Shown here one piece after another: positions 49,067 through 60,500 of a stretch of DNA of 64,000 nucleotides. The first letter of the stretch is position 1, and the number at the start of each line of letters is the position of its first letter. The position numbers and the translations under genes are program-made. The DNA is taken from the NCBI RefSeq assembly GCF_964204645.1, contig NC_134030.1, positions 3,821,855 to 3,885,854 on the forward strand. Direction: 5' to 3'. The DNA comes from Tubulanus polymorphus (Eukaryota > Nemertea > Palaeonemertea > Tubulaniformes > Tubulanidae). The notes under the pieces are model-generated. The model saw nothing but the letters and a program-made list of their open reading frames with translations, did not search any database and was not told the DNA's origin.

Positions 49067-52000
49067 TGTAGTGTTATAAATCTTAGCCAACAGAAACCAC
49101 GAGTCGAAGGAGCAATGCTATTTCGTTTACGGTGTCGATGCGTCGCAGCTCGTTATAACGTTAAACTAGTCAATGGACTGGAAACATGAAACGACTTGCG
49201 GAAGCCTGTAAATTATGTCGTTTTCCATTTGAACGCTGGCGTTAGCGCTCGTTAACGCCGCCAGTGTTCCTCAGACGCGGTTCCAAAACCCCGAAGTCGT
49301 TGTCGTTCATTCCCCGGACACAGCTTCAATCCCTCTGTCGATCCGTTTCACCGTGAACACGACAGGTATTAATTCACATTCGCAGCTGCAGATTATGTTT
49401 GGAAAAGAATGAAATGACATTATTTATGCTCGGAATCTTAACTGGGCATTACCTCAGCGTATATTAACGTAGGTTTCAGCCAGTCATTCGACTAGGTTGG
49501 TCGTGCAAGGAAAAGGTCTTAGTGAGATGTTAGAAGCGAATTCATATTCAAAGTGGGGGAAACATTTTTCTCTATCAAAACAATCGTTTCGATACCCGTG
49601 TTTCAACCCATCATGATAATAACAGAGACAATTTTCGAAAATCGAGACTACTTCAATGCAAAGAATTATCTTTGTAAAACACATTAAAATCTATTTATTT
49701 TCCTGTGTTGGATAAAGCGTGTGATCAAAGGTTGTAGATTTTATCTTCACGTTCCCCGTTTCTTTAATCTCAGAACTATACAAGCATCGAGGCCTTTCAA
49801 ACTATCCTCCGAATGCGTCGTTATACATAATACTTAGTCCTGCCTTACCAGTAAATGAGTTCTGAGCGATTAGAGCGTTACGCCGGTCTAAATAACGATT
49901 TAAGAAAGACAAAAAAATATAATCGTGGTTTTCAGCGAAAACACAATCGAATTCCTTTTTATCATTCTCATAGATGGAGATGTGAAAATATTCATTTTAT
50001 ACTCGTCAGTCGTAGTACAAATTCAAATGGTAAATGACGTTACACGTAAACCTACATCAAGCTGTCCTTATAATTCCGACAACGTTGTTCGCTAGCGCGA
50101 AAAATAAGCGAAGAACGACGCCAACTTTATTTCCATCGCTGGGGCATGAAATATTGTTCAATTTCGTGTACACAATTTGCAAAGATATAACTCATTAACC
50201 TGGCAACGGCCTTTCGTAGATTTCGGCGTTTTTATATATGAGGAGACACGACGCAGAAGACACAGCTACCCGCACCCGAAGGCTCCTCGAGAAAGATGAT
50301 TAGCGTTGTATATGATTGCCTGAAGAGATTGTCGCGCAAAAGCAACCGTAATTGTTTCACAGATATTTACTGCAGATAAAATGCTCTTATCGCAAATTTG
50401 AGGCATTCACGGCTGCAAACTGCTGGAACGGTTCTGTCTCGACTCTGTCCCTATTTCAGTACTAGTAGTAATACAGTCTGTAATTCAGAGAACTTTTGAC
50501 CTATGTTTTCGTCAAAACAACATTGTCAATATCCGCCGCAGTTCGTTAACCCGTATAAAAGTGACTTAACACGACGGAGCACAGTTACAGAGTCTGTCCA
50601 AAAGACAACTCTTTGAGAATGAAAGAGATCTAAGTTCCTTCAACATCGGATTGAACTAGTATCACTAGCATGACTGGCATGACGGCATTTCAAGCTTCAG
50701 GGATCGTCAGTTTCTGCTTTCTCGACGTTTAACCTGCTCCGAACGAACAGAGAAGAACATCACCGCGTTCACTCAGAATAACGCAGAACGATATTCAAAC
50801 CGCGAGCTTCGGTATAGTTGTTATTGCGTTTACCCCTTCAGAGCGTCTTAAGAACGTCTTTTAACGAAAAAAAAGTTATCTTCTGATTCGTCAAATCAAC
50901 GCTCTCACGTCTTTTCTTCATGAATTCATGAATACGTGCGTACAATCAAATATTACCGTCTAACGAACTCAGCGTTTTTACCCTTTACTGAGAATTTAAT
51001 GAAAAACGCCTCGATCGATGGCTGTAAATAGCTCGATCAATCAAGCTACTTTCAAAGCGATAATAGATTTTACGAGTATCAATTGGGTTCAAATCCCGAG
51101 AGATTTTCGAGCGAATTGGAAATTGATTTGAAGTCTCATTCGCAACATTTGAACGGAATTAACAAATAATGTAGTGTACCGCAGACTCCATGCAAAGCGA
51201 AGACGGGGTATATAATATGTATTTCGTGGCTCACCGACGAAGACCCGAATAGATGCTATATATTTTGACGATCATTCTGGTTTCATTTACCGGTATTGGT
51301 CCTAAGTGTCGTCAAATTTAAGGATTATACACTAATTCAGTAAGTGGCAGAGAATGAAACCAGGTTTAAACGGACGCATTGGAGGGGCGTATTTCGAAAT
51401 CTGATCGGGTTCAATCGAAACCTTGTTTGAATTGGTAAAACCAGCAAAGGTTCTCTTATTACCGCGTAGAATTCGAGAGTTGTCGATCTAAACACCTCTT
51501 CTACCCCAACCCACGACAGAAAACCAGCTACCGGTATTTGCTGCGTCTTTATCTTTATTCCATTTATTCAGTTACAGTTTGGCGTGGGATAGTTTAGCAG
51601 CTTATCGGAATTGTATCGTCGTTTCATCCGGAATAATGACTATTTTACGGTCGTTAGAGAAACACTCCGAGTAGTAGGACGCTATGACCTTTCACAAAGA
51701 TAATAACAATCCCAATCCGGAACTACCGATGAAGCCACGGAGAAAATATGATCAGAATTTGATTCGGACTTTATACGGCGTGTGATTGTACGATGGCCCC
51801 GGGGAAATACGGATCAAAAATAGACGCTTTGCTGCTCAATTTGTCTGCACAAATCAGCGCTCGCCAGCGACCGGGTTTCTGTTATTGGACGTCGACGTGA
51901 AATCAATCAAGGCACTTCATCGACAACTTGTTAATGAACTAGGATTGCATTTGTGATTGATACGTGGAAAAGTAGCGATAATGGCCGCGAGAACTGTGTG

Positions 52001-52287
52001 CACTAAAAACATAAACTCGCCCCCTCAGACCAGCAGAAAAAAGGCCATATTCCACAAGAGAATTTCAGCACCACGTTTTACAATTACGCGAATGTCTAAA
52101 TCCCCGCATTTGCGTTCACACGTGAAACTCTGGAGCACGGGAAGAGCTGCACACAAAACCGTGACGTCACATCAACAGGCCATACGTCACGTCATGTTAG
52201 CGTACTCGTAAAACGCTGTTTCGAAACTATCTACTGGCTATATTACGAACACGGCTTATATGTAGTAAAAACACTGTATTATATCTG

Positions 52288-52375
52288 TACTACGATTTCC
52301 CCTTTGTCGTTCCCGGCAGGTGTGGCGGGATTCGTAATGGACACCAATGTATCAAATCAAATCAAATGAAAAATG
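52288..52375 (+). repeat. Dispersed repeat tail (copy 2), possibly LINE-derived
   Basis: Shares the GTTCCCGGCAGG-GTGGCGGG core with 34652-34745 and ends with ATCAAATCAAATCAAATG, a short tandem tail. Confidence 0.5.
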
Positions 52376-53339
52376 ATAAGATACGAAAAAGAAAAAAACA
52401 CTCTTCGGTGTGCATTCGAGTCATGATTTTACGAATGAAATATGGAGATTTCTCTTTGTGTAACTTCCAATCTCATTCGTTTTGCCTGGAATGAATTTAC
52501 CAGGCATCAGGTGCGTCAAATTCCTCGATCGGATGTTATTTATGACGCCCGTTTCCGATCGCGAATTTCGGATTCGCAACTCGAGGAAATCGAAAAGTGA
52601 ACGGCGTCGTCGAGCGAATCTTGATTGACGACATTGAGTCGAATAACTAAATTCTCGTTCGTATCCGACACGTATTTTGTCAGATTTTTACATCCATATG
52701 TAATTTATCGAACGCGTTTGGGGGAATATTTGAATCTCTGCGGAATCACCCAACCGCGCGTGAGACGAGAATATATCAGAAAATGATATTTCTTCCCTTA
52801 ATAAGAGAAGTTATTCTTCGCGCGTGAGATGAAATACATTGAGTTCGGAGATGTTTAAGCATTCTCCGATAGCAGATGAGAACTCCATCGACTGTTCTAG
52901 ATTACTCGCGTGCCACAGTATGAAAGTCGAAACACCGAGTTAGTTCACAAATTCACTTCTTGATATGCATAGGGGCACCACCCGACAATAGGTAAAGACT
53001 ACTCGCAGGAATCACAGGGGCCTGACACAATAGGTATCCTCGAGTGGGAGCCACCACGGGGTTTACTCACTCACAATACGGGGCTGTTGTTTTTTGTCCC
53101 TTCAAAGTAGAAATTATACCCTCCGAAACTTTATCATCTGGAGGGTTCTTAAACATTTCTGTCGGACCAAAATTCGTGTTTCAACATGGGCCAGTTCACA
53201 CCATCTATTTTCTTAAATTAGAGATCAAGTAAATCATTTCACATAACAATTAATATCACGAATTAGGCCTACCCCTCATTACAATCTGAAATATAAAAAA
53301 AGAGGCGAACTATCTAGTCCCGTTAAGAAAAAAAATTGC

Positions 53340-53455
53340 CAGCCAAATGTATGGTTTATTCTAGCGGGATTCGAAACTGCGACCTCCAGCAATAAGCAGG
53401 GGAAGCTAACAAGGCAAGCGTGCTAACCACTGGGCCATAGATCTCAGGTAATCTG
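53340..53455 (-). repeat. tRNA-derived SINE
   Basis: Read on the minus strand: TGGCCCAGTGGTTAGCACG is a good pol III A box and GCAGTTTCGAATCCCGC a good B box, about 45 bp apart. The rest does not fold as a tRNA and the left flank is A-rich. The best-preserved tRNA-like head in the window. Confidence 0.7.
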
Positions 53456-53717
53456 TCCGGATTGTAAGTTTGCCTGCTATGTGATTTTGTATGTCTCTGC
53501 TTAAAATCGACAATTTTCAGAGTAAATCGTAGACAGTTTTTAAACGGATGAGTTAACCGGGGTAAACTGAAGACACACCACGATGAGCATTAATTGAATT
53601 TGCGTGGTTTCGAACCAAATGAAATTTTTATGTGGTATTGATGAGGTTCGAATCCCATAAGGAAATGATTTTCTTGACGTGGCGGGAATATTAGTACTTT
53701 TCATTGGTCAGGATCAG

Positions 53718-53785
53718 TGACGTCACACTGTCAGTATAAATACTCAGGTCAGCTGATCCCTCCTTCCAGTTCGGCCATCTTTCAG
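53718..53785 (+). promoter_or_regulatory. CRE plus TATA promoter and non-coding exon 1 of the proline-rich gene
   Basis: A perfect CRE, TGACGTCA, at 53718-53725 precedes TATAAATA at 53735-53742. About 30 bp on, TCCTTCCAGTTCGGCC is a likely start region, and the first exon ends at TTTCAG|GTAAGC (53785/53786). This arrangement suggests cAMP- or stress-responsive transcription, as inference. Confidence 0.65.
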
Positions 53786-54129
53786 GTAAGCAAACGTCGT
53801 CCATTTTATTTATTTCTTTCGATCAAATCTATTTATTAATCTTACTTGTAAATTTCATACATAGACCTTAGGTTTCGCATACGGTTTTGTTTAAGACAAT
53901 TTCAAAAGTTCCGAAAGTTCGGATTATATCATATACGTGTTTAATTATGACATTTCCATTGTGATGTTCTTTTTGCTCAAAATTGTCCAAATCGTATTTT
54001 TAATATTTAGAAGTAAATTACAACATTTGACTTTCATTTTCGTTCTCGTAAAAATGAAGACGTTATTGTGATTTTATTGAGGAATTTTATTTAATTTATT
54101 TATGAAATTTTCGGAAGCAGTTATTCTGC

Positions 54130-54235
54130 TGTTCAAATCTACGCGCTAATGCGGCTAGTTGACATGCCTAGGTGTAATACACAGACCGCTCAGTCTATTC
54201 AACCATGACTCGAATCCATAGAAACCTTTTATTCG
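54130..54235 (-). repeat. Degenerate tRNA-like segment
   Basis: The minus strand has an A-box-like TAGACTGAGCGG and further on a poor B-box-like GTAGATTTGAAC. Weak; lies in intron 1 of the proline-rich gene. Confidence 0.3.
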
Positions 54236-54520
54236 AAGCGTCGTTCAACTTAATTCTGGTGGCTTCTATATTTAATATTTAGAAAATAATGATGCCCAAT
54301 AATTTAATGTTATTATTATCTAATGCAAACTCGAGTTAGCTTTTTCTTAGAATCAATAATTTTCGATTTTCTTGATTTTTATAACATAATTGTTTTTACA
54401 TTGCAGCAGCAGCAGCAGTGACAGCAACAGTACAAGACAAACATTGATACCAGCAAATTTATTACAACTTCAACTTAAACTTTAAATGAATTCAACTTCT
54501 ACTTCAGCAGCAACACGACC

Positions 54521-57500
54521 ATGTCTTCAAAATATGACATTTTTTCCGGATTGATAAAGGTAGTGCGCGCCGAGGTCCTGACACTCGACCCTGTATCCCT
54601 CGGCGCGTTTTGTGATTTGAGTAAGTACAAACTCTACTTCATCAAATTCTCGATTATTTTTAGTGACAAGCATCTAAAATTATTTGATTTCCAACATCTG
54701 AAATTGTTTGATCTCAAATTCACAATTATTTTATCTCAAATCTCCGCATTATTGGATACTAAATTTCGAATTGTCTCAATCTTCTATCATCAAATGTCAA
54801 TTTCTTTCAATCCACTTTTTAATTTCGGAAAACTCAATTTATGTCTCACACTGATTTCATTTCAATTTATTTTGAAAATATCATTTTATGTTTCTAGTCT
54901 TTTATTCTTTTTCAAATTACTCGACTTAAACTCAATTTAATTTGCTAATAATTCTAATGGTGAATAATTGAATAATTTGAATTGAATTGAATTGAATAGT
55001 GAGTAGAGGTTCTGGTGGATGAGAATGAACTTGAGGAAGTAACTTCATTTCCTCGTTCCTGGTTTTCAAATATCGTCGAAATTGTGAAATATTCATCATG
55101 TTTTTCATATGCAATGCTGTATCCAGTCAATAGAGATAAGTTACAACATAAACAGTTTAAACTGGCTAGGCCTGCAGACCAATGCACTTCATGGAAAATC
55201 CTGATTTATATGTTTAATAAATCAAGTAACTGGACTGTGCGGTTCAGTCCATTTTAGTCAGTAAGTAAGCAGACTGCAGTTTAGTCCATATTTTAATCAG
55301 TAACTGGACTGCGGTGTAGTCAATATTTTAGTCAATAACTGGACTGCGCTGTAGTCCATCGTTTAGTCAATAACTGGACTGCGGTTTTGTCGATGGTTTA
55401 GTCAATAACTGGACTGCAGTTTAGATAGTTAGTTACCTAATCGTTGGTGGTAAGCTTTTTCTAATCGGATGGGCTTATACCAACGTTAGGGATGACAAGG
55501 ACCAAAACACGGTTGAAAAAAGTAACACTTCAAAAATATACTTTCTATTCACTTCAGTCCACAATAAATGGCTTAATTCACAAACTAACACAGGTACCTT
55601 TCGAAATAATCCAATTTTATGTACGTTTCGAGTGATTAATCAGCATTATTTTGAGAAATTAATTAATTTCTCCACAAATTTCGCCATTGGCCGCCATTTC
55701 TCTGTATTGCACATGTGGCATGATAAGACAAGGGTACCTACAAGGATTTATATAAAACTTTCAAGACGAAACGACAATTTTTATTTTTGATGGTTTTCCA
55801 ACTTTTATTTCAAGTCTTCGTGTTTTCCATAATAAATAATGAAATAATAAATTTCTGGTAAAAGAAAAATGTGAATAAGTGTTGATTTTTTAATTTTTTT
55901 AAATTTCGTCGTTTCGCTTTGTTAGTTTGTGCTGTTGTCCTGGCCTCAGTCCACAGGTGCCAGCACCTCCAGTAATTTTCAAAATGGCAGCTGTTGACTG
56001 GACGGAAATTTACTCTCACTTTACGGCCGATTTGCACATGGATTAAGATCGTCAGGTGAGGTGTTATAGGTATCAGACAAACTACGAATCTGTTGTGCGT
56101 CGATTACAACAAAAATGAGACAGATATCTTAAGAGACAATGAAATGCCAGGCAAATTACTCGTCAGTCAAATTGGCTGACGAAGATTTCATACAAAAATG
56201 ACCTTCCCATTCCTGACTGTGGTTTGTGAAAATATCCGATCGTGAAACTAAACCACAGTCAGGTTACTGACTACAGTTTAGACTGCTGTTCAGGAACCGG
56301 ACAGCTGTTTAGTCCGTATCCAGATACCCGTCACATTATGGGACCAACTTTTTAGATACCGCTAAAATGTAGCACTAGTATTTACGGTACTTTCGTTTTT
56401 CTCTGCGACTCCAGGATCCAACAACATGTGATTTTCTTTTTATTAATCATTGATCAAACGTCAGGAAATTCAGGATCACTTTTTTAATTAATTGGTTAAA
56501 CTTCGTTCTTCATATCTCTAGGTAGTTGCTCGCAACATTTTGAGATCCTGAGATTATGGCGGGAAGGAGGTATATCTCACGACTGCTATCATGAGCTTAT
56601 CTGCGAAGTAGTCTCAAGCCGCACCCACTCAATGTTTATTTTAGATCTAAACTAGGATATGATGTTTGATACGAATGTCTTTCACTAGCTCGGCTCATAG
56701 TCCGAATCTTCATCGTCTATTTGTTGGCGAATCCTAAATATTGCGGCCTTGCGGTAAATAGAGTTTAAACACGATTTATTTCTAACTGAGCAGATCATCC
56801 CGTCTGTGCCTACATTTGTTGCTATAATAACGCCCAGCTGCCATAGAATTCTTCAATGGTGTATCTGTGAGTTTTTACAAACGCCCAAGATTCCTTGTTT
56901 CCTTGTGGACTGCGAGTGACATTAACTACCAGCAGCCATGACACGTATTCATCAATGAATCGTCTGCAACATCACTGGTTCAGTTTCAATCATCCTCACG
57001 TGCCGTTCGTTTCGTGAAGTTTTGGATCGACTATTTCATCATTTTCGTTGTTCTTGTACGGAAGTAGATTGATTTGTGTCCTCAACAGTTGCAGACTGAA
57101 GTACTCAGTAATTTCTTGCACAAGTTGAAGTTTTCTGCATCGATCATGCAGCAGATGTCCGTTGGCAGGTGTCTGTTGGTAGGTGTCCATATGCAGATGT
57201 TTTTTTTTTGCAGTTTCAGCGTGAAATCATTAGCCATCTCTTTATTTACTTATAGGAGGTTTACATGTTTGTTATCAGTCAGCATCCCACATTATTAACA
57301 TCTCGGACCAGTTATCCACTCCCAATCGATGAATTTCACCAACAGCACCCCCTAGAAAGAATTTATGCAATATTTTCAGCTGTTTCGAGGTAATTCCAAT
57401 CAGAAACATTTGTTAACGTTTTTATCTTTTCCACTCTATTGTGTACGAATCATTTCAATCTTTTTCGACCAAATCCAACATTCATGTTTGAGTACATAGA

Positions 57501-60500
57501 TCCGTATGTGTCGGTTATTAGCTCGCTATATTCTACTCATTAACATTGCTTGTTATTCTTTCCTCATCTTAAAATTTTCGTTTAATTTTTCGAATCTGCA
57601 GTTTTACATCCAGGGTAATATACATGAAGCGGCCGATTACAACTTCAGGACATGCGTCAGTGAAGATTACAATTTCCGCTTCTTGTTATGGGTCGACAAC
57701 AAATCGTCTATCCAGTGTTTTCAGTAAGAAATTAACAAGCCAGGTCCCTTTGAAAAACAGGAGGGTCACATCGTATGTGACAGTCCCTGAAAAAACAGTG
57801 GGGTCCTTAAAAAATGACAGACGCGTCTGAGACCCGGGACCTGGCTCTTATTGAAAACACTGCTATCATCCATCGCTTTTTCGTTACTAAGTTCGAAGGA
57901 ATTTCTGATCTTTGTCCATTGGCCCGTTTTTACTCTTCGTCCCTTTCAATGTTCACTGTCCATTGCTTAATCATAAGGGCTTTCATGGTGCAACGATCCT
58001 ACTAAGTCCCAAAGGATCAAATATCGATGACCATTTTGACAGAACGTTTCCTTTCGTTTCGACGTATCTTTTTTACATGTATGAATCATGATATTACTTT
58101 CCATTTCTTTTTGATTGGTTCAGCATCCTGTTGATCGATAAATCAAGTAGCACTGTTCTTGCGGTGGACCGGTGGTCAACAATTTCTGTCGATTCTTTTT
58201 CATAATCCTTATCGCTTGCGGATTCTAGACTAAAGTTTCTTCAATTCTCTCGAATATCGTTAAAATTTTCTTGTATGTTTTTTAAAATTCCTCCAGCAAC
58301 GATTCGAGAACTGTAACTTGTTTTTCGTCGATATCTTCTCTGAGGAGTGCTCCATTTTTCTCAACATTTTTTCAGATGTTGATAATAAACATTGTTGTTG
58401 TTTCTTCAGTTCTGCCCGAATGGCTTCACCTTCAGAGGGCTCACCCATCCATGAAAATAATACTAAAAAATACTACTGTTGGTTATGACCAGGAATGAAG
58501 TTTTGCAGAGAGATGACGAAGTGACGATGTGCAATCCATTGATTCTTTACTAAACTGAATTGCTGCTTTATTTCTATATTAAAAACTACAAAAGTATCAG
58601 CTTATCATCTCATGGACGGTGCGCGATCGGACGGTGTGAGCGGAAGTTGCGATTAGCACAGATGTTGCCGCGGGATCCGGATAAGTGCCAGTTACATGCT
58701 TATCTCTGTACTGAGGAGAATCATTCACAAAATCGCTACTTTTGGTTTACAGTTCCAACTTCTCTTTTTGTCAGAACGTCAAAATTCACTTCTTTTTTTA
58801 CTCTCTTTAGTATTCGTCTGATTGTAATTAGGTCGCACCAACATTGTGTAGGAAACTCAACATGTAATATGCCATAATTACTATTTATACAGATCAATCT
58901 ATCCAATATTCTGAATTATTCAGTAAAAATGAATATAGCGAAAATCTGACAAGAATATTGCTACTTTTCAGCTGCACCAAAGCATACGGTCCCATACAGT
59001 GGTTTAGTCAGTATCCGGACCACAGTTTAGTCAGTATCCGGACCACAGTTTAGTCAGTAACGAAACTGTGTGATTCATTTCGTTCTGAGAACAGATTTTA
59101 TCAAATTTCCTCTAGCTGTTCTTCAGATAGGCCTACCCTTTGACTAAATGTTTTATTTTCAGAATTCTTTTATAAAAAGTATATCCTCCACCGTTATCCA
59201 GGCCTGACATTTATCAAGGTCTATCCTGTTTTACACCTTACAAGTTCGACAGCGACATTTGATATTGTTTTTTCTGTAAATGGCTGCAGCTGTATTCATA
59301 GTGAATTATTCCACTGAATGATTCTATACTTGAATGGTAAGTAGTGACTTATTTGAAATACTTAATGAATTCATTTGAAAAAGGCCTAAATTCTAAATAT
59401 CATTAATTGTTCGCGTTTTAACGATGTTTGATTTTTATAGATAAAAATCTTATTATAATTTGTAGTGAATGGATTTGATTGTATGAAGGTACAGCAGTGG
59501 ACAGTGTCGTGTGAAATGGTTTTTACACCTGATGGTTGTTTCTGAAGGTACAGTAGCCGGCAGTGTCACGTGAAATGGTTTTTACCCCTGATGGTTGTTT
59601 CTGAGAATAACAGTTGAAGTTTTTCGTTTGATGATGAAAATACAGAAGAAATATGAATGAAATTTTTGGTGTCATTTTTCTGTTTGTCATGCAATGAAAA
59701 TAAATTAGACTTACTTAGCAAAAACCATAGGGAAATGTACAGTACTCGAAGGAAATATCACAATTTTTGGAACTAAAATTCTGTGAAAATTCATTTTAGA
59801 AAAAAATATTTTCAAATGTATCGCATTTTATTGGATTTTTTGCCCTTAATGATACTGTAGACTTCGCTTAAACTGGTAGACGGTCTATATCTGGTATAAT
59901 CTGTTCAATTCGATGAAATAAAGATGAAATGTTGTTCTAAATACATATGTTTTGCCTTTTATGGTATTGCTCTGTTCGATGATGATAATAATAACAATAT
60001 TATGCGTCTGATGTACCGGTAGCCCTAAATCCAGCAGCAGCTCGGAGCGCTTTACATTTTACGGTTTTATTGCCCCAGCCATTTAATGGTCTGCTGGGGT
60101 GAAGTAACATCCGAGCAGCTGCTAGGCGCTCAGGGGTCATCTATCAGGCCAGGTACCCAATTACTCCTGGGTGCAGAGAGGCAATGAGGATAAGTGCCTT
60201 GCTGGGGACACAACGGTAATATACGGGGTTCGAATCCATGACGATCTGGTTTCCCAGAACGCTTTCCGTATCCCATAAATGTTCACTTCATTTCCGTTTA
60301 TTCCTAAACCGGTAAATTGTAATGGCTGTTTGCCTATATTATAGAATACATTTATGTACTATCAACCTTCTATCTCTGTTAACAAAAATACATAAAAAAA
60401 TACATGCATCTTTATGTATTTTTGCTGCTAGTGATTAGGCCTTATGTTCTATTAATGCACACGCATGACTTAAACTGGTCATAGTTTCCATTACTCAAAG

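Larger units (their letters stand above)
47458..53700. other. Gene-poor stretch with dispersed repeats
   Basis: No frame with splice or family support. It holds the MITE copy at 48841-49066, a LINE-tail-like repeat near 52.3 kb and the SINE at 53.3 kb. Confidence 0.4.

Noticed and set aside
53340-53455. A functional tRNA gene
   Set aside because: A and B boxes are good, but the acceptor and anticodon stems do not pair; a SINE head fits better.
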